Shown here: in pieces, positions 52,929 to 62,551 of the stretch
Position numbering within the stretch: the stretch's first letter is position 1
How the letters are laid out: every line of letters begins with the position of its first letter
Assembly: GCA_903851415.1 (NCBI GenBank)
Contig: CAINOE010000021.1
Location: 19,471 to 83,470, forward strand
Source of the DNA: an uncultured Rhodopila sp.
GTDB lineage: Bacteria; Pseudomonadota; Alphaproteobacteria; Acetobacterales; Acetobacteraceae
Length of the DNA: 64,000 nt
Direction: 5' to 3'
The notes under the pieces: generated by a model
Databases searched by the model: none
What the model saw: only the letters and a program-made list of their open reading frames with translations
Told to the model about the DNA's origin: nothing
Made by a program: the position numbers and the translations under genes

Positions 52929-55652
52929 TTGGATTTGTGGAGAGAAGTCATCTCGGCGCACGACTATCTCCGCCTCGCGGGCGCCCTGGTGCTCGGGCTC
53001 GCCGGGAGCCAGATCGCCTTTCTGCTGCTTCCCGCCAACGAGGCGGGGCCGGATCGCCGGCGGCTGCTTCGCACGGTGCTGACCGGCGCCGCACTCGGCG
53101 CGGTCATGTGGGGGGTGTTCCTGATCTCGCTGAGCGGGTTCTTCCCGTACCTGAATGTCCACGTTCCAACCAGGCCGGCGGCGATCGCGGTATTGCTGTG
53201 CACCGGCGGCGCGCTCGGATCGATGGCCGTCGTTGCCTACGGGTCCGGCGGAGCGCGCAATACCCTGCTGGCGGCTTCGTTGTTGTCCTCCTCCGCATCC
53301 TGCGCGCTGTTTGTCAGCATGAGCGGCATCGCCGAGCCGTTGATCCTGGGGTACGACCTCGCTGCGGTGCTCACCGTCATGGTCGCCGCCACCGCGCTGT
53401 TCAGCCTCGGGCTGCGCAGTCTGAGGCGTGTCGCCACGTGGCGGCGGCGGCTGTTGCCGGTCACGCTGATGGGCATGACGCTGACACTGGTGAATATCGG
53501 TTCGTTCGCCGCGATCCTGCCGCTGTCGGAATGGGAAGCCACGCAGGGCACGCCGAACGCTCTGGCGCTGCAGCCGACGACGGTGGTGGCCTTTTCCGAG
53601 TTCCTGGCGGCGCTGCTGCTGGTTCGCGCCGGCAGCTCGGTGGATCGCCGCCAGGCCATACGCGCCACGCAGGAGAACGAACGCCTTCGCCAGCTCACCG
53701 ACAGCACGTTCGAGGGCATTCTGGTGTTCCGCGACGGCATCGTGCTCGACGCAAACCGCGCGCTTTGCACCATGATCGGCGTGCCGCTCGCCGAAATGAA
53801 GGGCCGGCAACTGGACGAGTTCGGCGGTTTGAGCATCCTGTCATCCGGCGGCGGCCCGCAGCCGGTCGAGCTGGACCTGCGCGACCGCTTCGGCGAGATG
53901 ATTCCGGTTGAAACGCTGACGCGCGAGATATCCTTCGGCGACGGCATCGCCCGGGTGGCGGCGATGCGCGACATCCGCGAGCGGCGCGCGGCGGCGCAGA
54001 GCGAACGCGACCGTCAGCGGATGGGGGACCTGCAGCGGGAAACCGCGGAATTGCGCGAACGCGCCCGTCTCGCCGCCGAGGCGAACCGGGCCAAATCGGC
54101 GTTCCTGGCGATGATGAGCCACGAAATACGCACGCCGATGAATGCCGTGCTCGGGTTGGCCACGGTCCTGCTGAACGACAATCTTTCAGGCGGCCAGCAG
54201 CAGATGGTCTCGGTGATCCGCGAATCCGGGGAGTCTTTGCTGCGCATTCTTGACGACATTCTTGACTACTCGAAGCTCGACGCCGGACGGTTGACGCTGG
54301 AGCCGATACCGTTTTCACCGGCGACGCTGACCCACGAGGCCGTGAGCGTGCACGGGCCCGCGGCGATCGCCAAAGGGCTCAGCATCTGTGCCGCGGTGGA
54401 CCCTGATCTTCCGGAGACACTGCTGGGCGATGCCGGCCGCATCCGCCAGGTGCTGATGAACCTTGTGTCGAATGCAATCAAATTTACCGATGTCGGGGCG
54501 GTTGTCATTCAGGCGCGGTGCGCCGGCGGCCACGACGGCAAGGTGTCGGTCTCCTGGGAGGTGCGCGACACCGGCATCGGCATCTCCAGGGAAAAGCTCG
54601 GCCGGCTGTTCGAGGAGTTCGTGCAGGCCGATGATTCGATCACGCGCCGCTTCGGCGGGACCGGCCTCGGGCTGGCGATCAGCCGACGGATCGTGGAGCA
54701 GATGGGCGGCGAAATCGAGGTGGAATCCCAGCCCGGGCTGGGCAGCCTGTTCCGCTTCCGGCTGGCGTTGGAGCGGGCCAACGCCGCGGCTCCGGCGGTG
54801 GAACCGCGTCGCGATCATGCCGCCGGCCTGCGCGCGGTGTTGCGCCAGCTTGGCCGCCCGGCACGCCTGCTGATCGCCGAGGACAATCCGACCAACCAGT
54901 TCGTGCTTGAGCAATTGCTGCGGGAGTTCGATGTGACAGTGGACGTCGTCGGCGACGGCGAGGCGGCCGTGGCTTCGGCCTCGGCGCGCGTCTACGACGC
55001 CGTCTGCATGGACATGCGCATGCCGAAGATGGACGGATTGCAGGCCACGCGGAGCATCCGCCGCCTGGACGGGGCCGCCGCCGCGATGCCGATCATCGCG
55101 CTGACCGCAAATGCGTTTCCGAGCGACGTGAAGGCGTGCCTGGATGCCGGCATGCAATACTTCGTCTCCAAGCCGATATCGCGGGACCTGTTGTGCCGGG
55201 CGCTGGAGAGCGCGTTGTCCGGCGGCGCGGCCATGACGCCCGGGGAAGATGGGCCGATGCCGGGACCCGCTTATGACGATCCGACCCCGATGGCGCTCGA
55301 TGCGTCCGCCCTGGATGTGCTGGCCGGCACCCTGGGCCGCGAGACGGTGCTGCGCATGGTCGAGATCTTCCGCGACGAGACGCAAGCGCGGCTGGCGCGG
55401 TTCGGCGGCGGCTCGCTTGATGCAGCCGATCTGCGGGAGGAGTTGCATGCGCTGAAGGGCACCGCGGCGACGGTTGGCGCGCTGCGCCTGTCGCACCTCG
55501 CGGCGGAGGCCGAGACGCAACTGGAACGCGGTCTCGGCAAGGACGTCGCGGACCTGAAGCTGCTGACGGCCGCGTTCGATGCTTACACTGAGGCGCTGGC
55601 GGGTCTCGATCTGATCCGCCCCGCTGTCGAGGCTACCGCGGGGATCGCGTAA
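52929..55652 (+). CDS. Hybrid sensor histidine kinase (membrane sensor-PAS-HisKA-HATPase-REC-HPt)
   Basis: 907 residues from a TTG start with AAAGGAG upstream. About seven membrane segments occupy residues 12-240 (MHYT- or MASE-like sensor). A PAS domain follows (about 250-365: LTDSTFEGILVFRDGIVLDA). HisKA has the phospho-acceptor in LAMMSHEIRTPMNAVLG, and HATPase_c has N, G1 and G2 boxes (LMNLVSNAIKF, DTGIGISREKL, GGTGLGLAIS). The receiver has Asp in YDAVCMDMRMPKMDG and the final HPt has His in LREELHALKGTAATVG. It is divergent from the YfiR-receptor pair and probably signals for it. No output regulator is adjacent. Confidence 0.92.
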   Translation: MDLWREVISAHDYLRLAGALVLGLAGSQIAFLLLPANEAGPDRRRLLRTVLTGAALGAVMWGVFLISLSGFFPYLNVHVPTRPAAIAVLLCTGGALGSMAVVAYGSGGARNTLLAASLLSSSASCALFVSMSGIAEPLILGYDLAAVLTVMVAATALFSLGLRSLRRVATWRRRLLPVTLMGMTLTLVNIGSFAAILPLSEWEATQGTPNALALQPTTVVAFSEFLAALLLVRAGSSVDRRQAIRATQENERLRQLTDSTFEGILVFRDGIVLDANRALCTMIGVPLAEMKGRQLDEFGGLSILSSGGGPQPVELDLRDRFGEMIPVETLTREISFGDGIARVAAMRDIRERRAAAQSERDRQRMGDLQRETAELRERARLAAEANRAKSAFLAMMSHEIRTPMNAVLGLATVLLNDNLSGGQQQMVSVIRESGESLLRILDDILDYSKLDAGRLTLEPIPFSPATLTHEAVSVHGPAAIAKGLSICAAVDPDLPETLLGDAGRIRQVLMNLVSNAIKFTDVGAVVIQARCAGGHDGKVSVSWEVRDTGIGISREKLGRLFEEFVQADDSITRRFGGTGLGLAISRRIVEQMGGEIEVESQPGLGSLFRFRLALERANAAAPAVEPRRDHAAGLRAVLRQLGRPARLLIAEDNPTNQFVLEQLLREFDVTVDVVGDGEAAVASASARVYDAVCMDMRMPKMDGLQATRSIRRLDGAAAAMPIIALTANAFPSDVKACLDAGMQYFVSKPISRDLLCRALESALSGGAAMTPGEDGPMPGPAYDDPTPMALDASALDVLAGTLGRETVLRMVEIFRDETQARLARFGGGSLDAADLREELHALKGTAATVGALRLSHLAAEAETQLERGLGKDVADLKLLTAAFDAYTEALAGLDLIRPAVEATAGIA

Positions 55653-55666
55653 GTGCGCATGGATGT

Positions 55667-56137
55667 TCAGAGGCCGAGCCGCTCGACGTTCAACCTGTAT
55701 CGCTTTTCGAGGTCGACGGCGACTGCGAATAACTCCTGGCGCAGGCGAGCAGGAGCGATCGCGATTACACCCTGACCGGCGGCATTGATCCGGGGAAACC
55801 ATGCCGAAGTGAGCGGCAGCCTCGCCTGCCGGTTGAGATGCAGCCGGAACGCCCGCGCCTGGTTGAGTGCGGCTGCCTCCCGGGCCGTGAACGCGCGAAC
55901 CCCGAGCGGCAACGGAACGCCCGCCGGCCATACGGCTGAAGTGGTATAGGCCACGAGGGCAAGAGGCGGGCGAACGCCGAGGCAATAGCAAATATGCGGC
56001 AAACCCGGGTGAAGTGGGCGTTCGGATGTTGGGAAGAGGGCCTCAACGAAGGCGCCTTCGACGATCTTCAAAGCGGGATCTGGGGGCAAGGGCGTCAGTC
56101 TCCTGCAGACAGTCCAGGCGGAGGTGACGCCCGGCAA
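55667..56137 (-). CDS. PemK/MazF-like putative toxin
   Basis: 156 residues from a TTG start; the true start is uncertain. The middle (RPPLALVAYTTSAVWPAG, RAFTAREAAALNQARAFRLH, ARLPLTSAWFPRI) follows the layout of distant PemK-like growth inhibitors: an RP-x-LALV strand, a YTTS motif and a late LP-x-x-x-x-WF segment. The C-terminal helix ELFAVAVDLEKRY is extra. The gene follows an RHH protein by 83 bp in the same direction, a typical antitoxin-toxin order. The family call is tentative. Confidence 0.5.
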   Translation of the reverse strand: MPGVTSAWTVCRRLTPLPPDPALKIVEGAFVEALFPTSERPLHPGLPHICYCLGVRPPLALVAYTTSAVWPAGVPLPLGVRAFTAREAAALNQARAFRLHLNRQARLPLTSAWFPRINAAGQGVIAIAPARLRQELFAVAVDLEKRYRLNVERLGL

Positions 56138-56220
56138 GCCCCAAGCCTGTTTCGATAAACAAACGATTACCAGTCTCTGCTTCGGAACGTCAAGACATTG
56201 CTTTCAGCAGAGTCCCGAAA

Positions 56221-56562
56221 TCATTGATCGCTGTCCGGGATGTCAAAAAGCCGATCGAATAGAGCCGAGCGTTCGGCGTAGCGCTCGTCTGACTCGCCTT
56301 CACTCCGAAGCAGCGGGCCCGCGGTGACTCCGGCTGCCTCCGGCGGAACAAACATCGTGATAACCCGAGCGGCCTCCTCTTTGGCCGCCATGTCTCTCAG
56401 CAAAGCTGTCTCGACGTAGTTTGTTGGCGTGCGATTTTCGGCCTCCGCCAGGAGCGCGAGTTTCTTAAACCGCACTTCGTCGATGCGAAGGGTGATCGGA
56501 ACCTTACGCCCCCGACCGGCGCCTGCCGAAACTTTCGACGATGAACCGCCTGTGTTTGCCAT
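56221..56562 (-). CDS. Ribbon-helix-helix antitoxin-like protein
   Basis: 113 residues. After a Ser/Gly-rich lead, RKVPITLRIDEVRFKKLALLA and ENRTPTNYVETALLRDM form a ribbon-helix-helix DNA-binding unit as in CopG/Arc antitoxins. The C-terminal half (ARVITMFVPPEAAGVTAGPL, ERYAERSALFDRLFDIPDSD) is acidic at the end and could bind a toxin. It precedes the PemK-like gene and probably represses the pair. Confidence 0.72.
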   Translation of the reverse strand: MANTGGSSSKVSAGAGRGRKVPITLRIDEVRFKKLALLAEAENRTPTNYVETALLRDMAAKEEAARVITMFVPPEAAGVTAGPLLRSEGESDERYAERSALFDRLFDIPDSDQ

Positions 56563-56613
56563 GGATGCAGAATGCAGCTTCTAGCTGTGCCGTGCAAACA
56601 TTCAGTGCTCAGA

Positions 56614-57669
56614 TCACCGCTGGCCAGCCGCCATCCGCACGCATTTCCACATCAGCGACGGCAGGGCCGCCTCCTCCAGGGCATCGACCGGATGGGCGAA
56701 CCCCTCCCCGGCGATCACCGGCACATGCGCAGCGAGCACGTCGATGACCAGCTCGAAATGGGTGAACACGTGCCGCACCTGGCCGGCGCCACGCCAGTCG
56801 GCTTTGGCGGGCGCGTCCGCCAGCGCTTCGGCCACGGTCCAGGGCGTGTCGCGCCACGCCGTGCCCGGCAGTTCCGTCATCCCGCCGAGCAGGCCCTTCG
56901 ACGCCCGCGTCCGCAGCAGAACGGTCCCTCGGTCGTCGGTCAGCCAGAAGTGAACCCCGAAGCGGACGGGGCGCGTCTTCTTCGCCGCCTTGCGCGGCAG
57001 GCTGGCCTGGATGCCCCGGCGCCTCGCCTCACACGAAGCGATCCACGGGCACACCGCACAGCCGGGCGCCGCGGGCGTGCAGACCGAGGCCCCGAGATCG
57101 AACAGCGCCTGGGCGAAGTCGCTCGGCCGGGCCCGGGCGGCGAGATCGTCCCCCAGTTGCGCCGCGGCCAGCCGCAGCGCCGGTTTGGCCGCCGGCATCG
57201 GCTGCCCGATCGCGAACAGACGTGCCACCACCCGCTCCACATTCCCGTCGACCGGCACGGCGGGAATACCGAACGCGATCGCGCCGATGGCGGCGGCGGT
57301 GTAGGCGCCGATTCCCGGCAGCGCCTGCAAGCCTGCCAGGTCGCGCGGGAAGCCGCCCGATGCCGCCACCGCCCGGGCGCAGGCGTGCAGGTTGCGGGCG
57401 CGGGCGTAGTAACCAAGCCCGGCCCAGGCCGACAGCACAGTGTCGAGCGGCGCGGCGGCCAGCGTCTCGACTGTCGGGAAGCGGCTTACGAAGCGCTCAT
57501 AGTAGGGTATGACTGCGGTGACGGTGGTCTGCTGCAGCATGATTTCGCTCAGCCAGACGCGATAGGGATCAGGAGCCTCCCCGGGTTCCGCCCGCCAGGG
57601 CAGCCGTCGCCGGTGGCGGTCGTACCAACTCAAAAGGACAGCGGCGGGAGCGATGGCGGAGGACGACAC
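56614..57669 (-). CDS. mutY: A/G-specific adenine DNA glycosylase MutY
   Basis: 351 residues; removes adenine opposite 8-oxoguanine. The catalytic Glu is in WLSEIMLQQTTVTAVIPYYER, the helix-hairpin-helix is LQALPGIGAYTAAAIGAI, the catalytic Asp is in PVDGNVERVVARL, and the [4Fe-4S] loop is CTPAAPGCAVCPWIASC (C-x6-C-x2-C-x5-C). The C-terminal Nudix-like domain that senses the oxidised base is present (GLLGGMTELPGTAWRDTPW). The GTG start overlaps the divergent dciA gene by 17 bp; a TTG 36 bases further in could replace it. Confidence 0.95.
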   Translation of the reverse strand: MSSSAIAPAAVLLSWYDRHRRRLPWRAEPGEAPDPYRVWLSEIMLQQTTVTAVIPYYERFVSRFPTVETLAAAPLDTVLSAWAGLGYYARARNLHACARAVAASGGFPRDLAGLQALPGIGAYTAAAIGAIAFGIPAVPVDGNVERVVARLFAIGQPMPAAKPALRLAAAQLGDDLAARARPSDFAQALFDLGASVCTPAAPGCAVCPWIASCEARRRGIQASLPRKAAKKTRPVRFGVHFWLTDDRGTVLLRTRASKGLLGGMTELPGTAWRDTPWTVAEALADAPAKADWRGAGQVRHVFTHFELVIDVLAAHVPVIAGEGFAHPVDALEEAALPSLMWKCVRMAAGQR

Positions 57670-58159
57670 GAAATCCGGTATGGCGGGACCAGCCCGCCAC
57701 GTCTACGGGCCCCGGCCGCTGGCGGCTTTGCTGCCTACGGTGACCCGCCCGGCCTACCGCAGGCACAACGCGGCTTCCGCCCAGATACTCGCCGACTGGG
57801 AGGTCATCGTCGGGCCGAAAGTCGCCTCGATGACGGTGCCGCGGCGACTCGACCGCGGCGTGCTGACCATCGGCTGCGCCGGGCCGGTGGCGATGACCCT
57901 GCACTATGAGGGCGTCGCGCTGATCAACCGGATCAACGCCCATATGGGCGGCCAGCCGGTCCATACGCTGCGTTTCACCCAGGCCGGCATGCCGCGCAAA
58001 CCGGCGCCCGCGCCGGTTTTGCCGCCGGAAGCCATCCTGGAGGCCGAAGCCGCCGTCGGCGATTTCCCCGAGGGCGAGTTGCGTTCCGCCTTGGCGTCGC
58101 TCGGCCGTGTGGTATTGGGCAGAAGCAAACACTCGACACGCCGGCTGAAAAAGCTGTAA
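57653..58159 (+). CDS. dciA: DciA-like DUF721 protein
   Basis: 168 residues of the DUF721/DciA family, whose founding members load the replicative helicase DnaB in bacteria without DnaC. The conserved region is ALLPTVTRPAYRRHNAASAQ, ILADWEVIVGPKVA (W in the family signature) and GVLTIGCAGPVAMTLHYEG. The C-terminal tail is basic. It is divergent from mutY with overlapping 5' ends and followed by the dsbA-like and smc genes, a gene order common in alphaproteobacteria. Confidence 0.88.
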   Translation: MAEDDTKSGMAGPARHVYGPRPLAALLPTVTRPAYRRHNAASAQILADWEVIVGPKVASMTVPRRLDRGVLTIGCAGPVAMTLHYEGVALINRINAHMGGQPVHTLRFTQAGMPRKPAPAPVLPPEAILEAEAAVGDFPEGELRSALASLGRVVLGRSKHSTRRLKKL

Positions 58160-58179
58160 TACCAGATATAGAGGTTTTC

Positions 58180-58785
58180 ATGATCGTTTCCCGCCGATTC
58201 CTACTATCTGTGGTGCCGACCGGAGTCGCTCTGACGGCTGTTGCGCCGCCGGCGCGCGCCGATGAGGATCAGACCCGGGCCGAGCGGTTCATCGGCAAGC
58301 CGGACGCCAAGGTGACCGTGGGGGAGTACTTCTCCCTGACCTGCACCCATTGCGCCGCGTTCGCCGCGGGCACCTTCCCGGAGATCAAGAAGAACCTGAT
58401 CGATACCGGCACGGTGAAGTGGGTGTTCCACGACTATCCGCTGGACCAGGTGGCGCTGGCGGCCGCGCAGGTCGCGCGCTACCTGCCGGTGGATCGGTAT
58501 GAGCCGTATATCAACGCGTTGTTCGCGACGCAGAACGCCTGGGCGTTCAACCGCGGCGCCGATGTCGCCGACCAGCTCTGGAAGACCGCCGCGCTGGCCG
58601 GCATGAGCCGTCCGACCTTCGAAAAGGCGCTGCAGGACACCGCGCTGCGGGACTGGATTCTGCAGCAGCAGCAGGCCGACTCGGACAAGTGGCACATCGA
58701 TTCGACTCCCAGCTTCGTCGTCAACGCCCAGAAGTATGCGGGAGAGATGAGCTACGACGCCTTCCGCAAGCTGATTCCCTCGTAA
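58180..58785 (+). CDS. DsbA-like thioredoxin-fold protein (periplasmic)
   Basis: 201 residues. The signal peptide has a possible Tat-like SRRFLLSVV start (VSRRFLLSVVPTGVALTAVA). The mature protein carries the redox motif CTHC in YFSLTCTHCAAFAAGTFP and the cis-Pro loop IDSTPSFVVNAQKY. It belongs to the DsbA/Com1-like group of disulfide oxidoreductases. It lies 20 bp after dciA and 13 bp before smc, so the three are probably co-transcribed. Confidence 0.9.
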   Translation: MIVSRRFLLSVVPTGVALTAVAPPARADEDQTRAERFIGKPDAKVTVGEYFSLTCTHCAAFAAGTFPEIKKNLIDTGTVKWVFHDYPLDQVALAAAQVARYLPVDRYEPYINALFATQNAWAFNRGADVADQLWKTAALAGMSRPTFEKALQDTALRDWILQQQQADSDKWHIDSTPSFVVNAQKYAGEMSYDAFRKLIPS

Positions 58786-58798
58786 CCAGGAGTCCGCC

Positions 58799-61700
58799 TT
58801 GCCGGTCAGTTTCCGCCGTCTCCGAATTGCCGGGTTCAAGAGTTTCGCCGAACCCACCAGCGTGGATATCCTGCCGGGACTGACCGGCGTCGTCGGACCC
58901 AACGGCTGCGGCAAGTCCAACGTCGTCGAGGCGCTGCGCTGGGCGATGGGCGAGAGCAGCGCGCGCAACCTGCGCGGCGGAGAGATGGACGATGTCATCT
59001 TTGCCGGCACCGCCGGGCGCGCGTCGCGCAACATCGCCGAGGTGACGCTGTTCCTGGATGAGACCAACGGCCGCGCCCCGCCGCCTTTCCACGAACAGAA
59101 CGAGCTCGAGATCATCCGCCGGATCGAGCGCGGCAGCGGCTCCGCTTACAAGATCAACGGCAAGGAGGTGCGCGCCCGCGACGTGCAGACCCTGTTCGCC
59201 GATTTGGCGTCGGGATCGCGCGCCTCGGCGATGGTCAGCCAGGGGCGGGTCGGGACGCTGGTCAACGCCAAGCCGGAAGACCGCCGCGCGGTGCTGGAGG
59301 AGGCCGCCAACATCACCGGCCTGCATGCCCGCCGGCATGAGGCGGAGCTGAAGTTGCGCGCCGCCGAGGCCAACCTGGCCCGCGCCGAGGATCTGCGGGC
59401 GCAGCTTGAAAGCCAGCTCGGCAACCTGAAGCGGCAGGCGCGGCAGGCCAGCCGGTATCGCACGATTTCGGGCACGATCCGCTCGGCCGAGGCGGAGCTG
59501 CTGTCGGTGCAGCGCGCGCGCGCGGAACGTGACCGCAGCCGCGCCGCGACGGCGCTGCACGAAGCGGAACTGGCGGTGGCGGCGGCGACCGAGGCGGCCA
59601 CCACGGCCACCGCCCGCGCCGCCGAAGCCACCGCCGCCCTGCCCCCGTTGCGCGAGGTCGAGGCGAATGCGCGCACCGTGCTGGAGCGGCATCGCGTCTC
59701 GCAGGAACAGATTGCCGGGGAGGAACAGCGCGCCCGCGCCGCCCTCGCCGACGCACAGCGCCGCCTCGCCCAGATCGGCAAGGACTCGGGCCACGCCGAG
59801 CAGTTGCAGCGCGACGCGGCGGCGGCGGGCCAGCGCCTGGCGTTGGAAGAAACCACGTTGGCGGAGGCCGATGCCGGCTACGAGGACCGCGCCGAGGCGG
59901 CGAAGGCCGCGGCGATCGACGCCGCGGATGCCGTGCGGGTGGCGGAGGCGGAAGCCAACCGCGCCACCGAAGCCGCCGCCGAGGCGAACGCGCGGGCGCA
60001 GGCGGCGACGCAGCTTCTGGCGCAGGCGGAACTGCGTTCCAACAAACTGAACGCGCAGCTCGAGTCGCTCTCGCAGGACCGCCATCGGATCGCCGCGCAG
60101 CAGGTCGATCCGGCGCTGCTGTCTCGGGCAACGGACGAAGCCGCTGAAGCAGAGGCGGCGTTGGCCTCCGCGCGTTCGGCTGTCGAGCAGGCGGAACAGG
60201 GCCGCGCGGCGGCGGCAACGGCTTTGGCGGCGGCGCGCGACGCACAGGCGACCGCCGATTCGGCGCGGTCCCGGCTGGCGGCCGAGTCGCAGGCGCTGGC
60301 CGAGGTGCTGGCGGTGAAGGACGGCGAGCGCTGGCCGCCGATGATCGATTCGCTGACCGTGGCGGACGGGCTGGAAGCCGCGTTGGGCGCGGTGCTGGGC
60401 GAGGAACTGACCTCGGCGCTGAACCCGGGCGCGCCGCGGCACTGGCGGGAGCTGCCCGCGTTCGATCCGGTGCCGGCGCTGCCCGCCTGCGCCACGCCTT
60501 TGGCGGCCTTCGTGCAGGGGCCGGATGTGTTGGCACGGGCGCTGTCGCAGATTGGTCTGGTCGAAACCGAGCAGGACGGGTCGGATCATCAGTCGGCCTT
60601 GCTGCCGGGGCAGTCGCTGGTGGCGCGCTCCGGCGCGATCTGGCGGTGGGACGGCTACACGATCCGCGCCGGCACGCCGACGGCCGCGGCGGTGCGGCTG
60701 CAGCAGCGCAACCGGTTGGCCGGATTGCGGACCCGGCTGGCGGCAGCGGAACAGGCGGCGGCCGCGGCGCGGGCGGAACGGGCGGCGGCGGAGGATGCCG
60801 CCCGGGCGACGGTGGCGGCCGAGCAGCAGGCCCGGAACGCTCGGCGTGAATGGGAACAGAAGCTGGAACGGGCGCGCTCCGGCCTGACCCAGTTGCGCAA
60901 CCAGGCGGCGACCGCGACCGCGCGGCTGGCCGCGGCGGACGACCAGTTGGCGCGCATTACCGGCGAACGGGATGAGGCGGCCGAAGCGCTGGCCCGGGTG
61001 CGCGAGGCGCAAACCGCATTGCCGGACGTCGCCGCGTTGCGCGCCGTGGTCGAGACCGCGCGTTCGGCGCTGTCGGCGGCTCGGTCGCGCGAGACGGCGG
61101 CGCGGACGGAACGCGATTCGCTGGCGCGGGAGCACGAGGCGCGGGTCAACCGGCGGCGGGTCATCGTCGCCGAACGCGCCGGCTGGGCGGAGCGGGCGCG
61201 CGACGCCGGGGACCGGGCAACGGACCTGGCGGCGCGGCAGGCGGAGGCGGAGGCGGCTTTGCGCTCGCTGGAAGCACAGCCGGCGGAGGTCGCGGCGCGG
61301 CGGGCGGAGGCTCTGGATGCGCTGCAAGGCGCCGAGACGGACCACCGGCGGGCGGCGGAAGCGCTGTCGGTCGCGCTGGCCGCCGCTTCGGAAGCGGACC
61401 GCGCCGCGCGCGCCGCCGAACAGGCGTTGGGCGCGCGGCGGGAGGATGCGGTGCGCGCCGAGGGGGCGGCCGAGCAGGCCAGCCACGCCTGGGGCGTGGT
61501 CGCCGAACGCATCCTGGAGCGGCTCGGGGCGAACCCCGCCTTGCCCGATCCGCCGAGCGAAATCGGCCAGGAGAGCGAGGACCGCTGCCGCAAGAAGTGG
61601 GAACGGCTGCTGAAGGAACGGGAGGAGATGGGCCCCGTCAACCTGCGCGCCGAACAGGAAGCCGACGACATCGAAAAGCAAATCGGCACAATCGAATCCG

Positions 61701-62269
61701 AGCGCGAGGAACTGACCACGGCGATCGCCAAGCTGCGCGGCTCCATCGGGCACCTGAACCGCGAGGGGCGGGAGCGGCTGACCGCGGTGTTCCAGGAGGT
61801 GGATCGTTACTTCCAGCTATTGTTCACCCGGATGTTCGGCGGCGGCCGCGCGCATCTGGCTCTGGTCGGCTCAGACGATCCGCTGGAGGCCGGGCTGGAG
61901 ATCTATGCCCAGCCGCCCGGGAAGAAGCTGTCGGCGTTGTCGCTGCTGTCGGGCGGCGAGCAGGCGCTGACCGCGCTGTCGCTGATCTTCGCGGTGTTCC
62001 GCTGCAATCCGGCGCCGGTCTGCGTGCTCGACGAGGTGGATGCGCCGCTGGACGACGCGAATGTCGAACGCTTCTGCACGCTGCTGGAGGACATGGTGCG
62101 GGAGACCGGCACCCGGTTCCTGGTGGTGACGCACCATCCGCTGACGATGGCGCGGATGGATCGTTTGTATGGCGTGACGATGCAGGAGCGCGGGGTGTCG
62201 CGGCTGCTGTCGGTGGATCTGGCGCGGGCGACGGAGATGGTGGATCCGCCGTTGCTGGCTGCGGAGTAG
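58799..62269 (+). CDS. smc: Chromosome segregation protein SMC
   Basis: 1156 residues from a TTG with AGGAG upstream. The ATPase head has Walker A in GPNGCGKSNVVEALRW and, at the C-terminus, the signature LSLLSGGEQALTALSLIFAV and Walker B with D-loop in VCVLDEVDAPLDDANVERF. Between them are two long Ala/Arg/Glu-rich coiled coils around a hinge (about 500-640: WPPMIDSLTVADGLEAALGA). SMC with ScpA/ScpB compacts and separates chromosomes. The coiled-coil part has very biased codon use, which leaves a 1010-codon open frame on the other strand. A 53-bp piece (61811-61863) recurs at 63208. Confidence 0.97.
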   Translation: MPVSFRRLRIAGFKSFAEPTSVDILPGLTGVVGPNGCGKSNVVEALRWAMGESSARNLRGGEMDDVIFAGTAGRASRNIAEVTLFLDETNGRAPPPFHEQNELEIIRRIERGSGSAYKINGKEVRARDVQTLFADLASGSRASAMVSQGRVGTLVNAKPEDRRAVLEEAANITGLHARRHEAELKLRAAEANLARAEDLRAQLESQLGNLKRQARQASRYRTISGTIRSAEAELLSVQRARAERDRSRAATALHEAELAVAAATEAATTATARAAEATAALPPLREVEANARTVLERHRVSQEQIAGEEQRARAALADAQRRLAQIGKDSGHAEQLQRDAAAAGQRLALEETTLAEADAGYEDRAEAAKAAAIDAADAVRVAEAEANRATEAAAEANARAQAATQLLAQAELRSNKLNAQLESLSQDRHRIAAQQVDPALLSRATDEAAEAEAALASARSAVEQAEQGRAAAATALAAARDAQATADSARSRLAAESQALAEVLAVKDGERWPPMIDSLTVADGLEAALGAVLGEELTSALNPGAPRHWRELPAFDPVPALPACATPLAAFVQGPDVLARALSQIGLVETEQDGSDHQSALLPGQSLVARSGAIWRWDGYTIRAGTPTAAAVRLQQRNRLAGLRTRLAAAEQAAAAARAERAAAEDAARATVAAEQQARNARREWEQKLERARSGLTQLRNQAATATARLAAADDQLARITGERDEAAEALARVREAQTALPDVAALRAVVETARSALSAARSRETAARTERDSLAREHEARVNRRRVIVAERAGWAERARDAGDRATDLAARQAEAEAALRSLEAQPAEVAARRAEALDALQGAETDHRRAAEALSVALAAASEADRAARAAEQALGARREDAVRAEGAAEQASHAWGVVAERILERLGANPALPDPPSEIGQESEDRCRKKWERLLKEREEMGPVNLRAEQEADDIEKQIGTIESEREELTTAIAKLRGSIGHLNREGRERLTAVFQEVDRYFQLLFTRMFGGGRAHLALVGSDDPLEAGLEIYAQPPGKKLSALSLLSGGEQALTALSLIFAVFRCNPAPVCVLDEVDAPLDDANVERFCTLLEDMVRETGTRFLVVTHHPLTMARMDRLYGVTMQERGVSRLLSVDLARATEMVDPPLLAAE

Positions 62270-62551
62270 GTTCCGCCGGACACAGGCGTCGCGTGCGACG
62301 TATCAGCCGATCAAGTTGTCGGCCACTTGACTTGGTTCGCGGCAAATTAAGCCAGGATGCCGCAAATTCGACAGATACGCACCGCTGGCATTTGTCAGGT
62401 GGCAAGCCAAGCCTCGGCGATAAGCTGATGGTTTCGAATCTCACCTCTTTGTCCAACACCGGGCGGCGGGGGCGGACGTGAAGGGGCCGAGCCTTCAACA
62501 GCAATCCGTCGCCCACCCCGGCGAGAGGCGCGGCGGAGGTAGACGGCGGTG
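62270..62551. other. Intergenic region between smc and DUF6883 gene
   Basis: 280 bp with lower G+C around 62300-62370 (TTGACTTGGTTCGCGGCAAA). No gene is supported. A short tract CGGCGGGGGCGGACG at 62461 precedes the right-end accessory genes. Confidence 0.4.

Noticed and set aside
58721..61753. A 1010-codon open frame on the minus strand opposite smc
   Set aside because: It is rich in Arg, Gly and Ala with no recognisable motif and exactly mirrors the biased Ala/Arg/Glu coding of the SMC coiled coils. The plus-strand protein has all SMC motifs.
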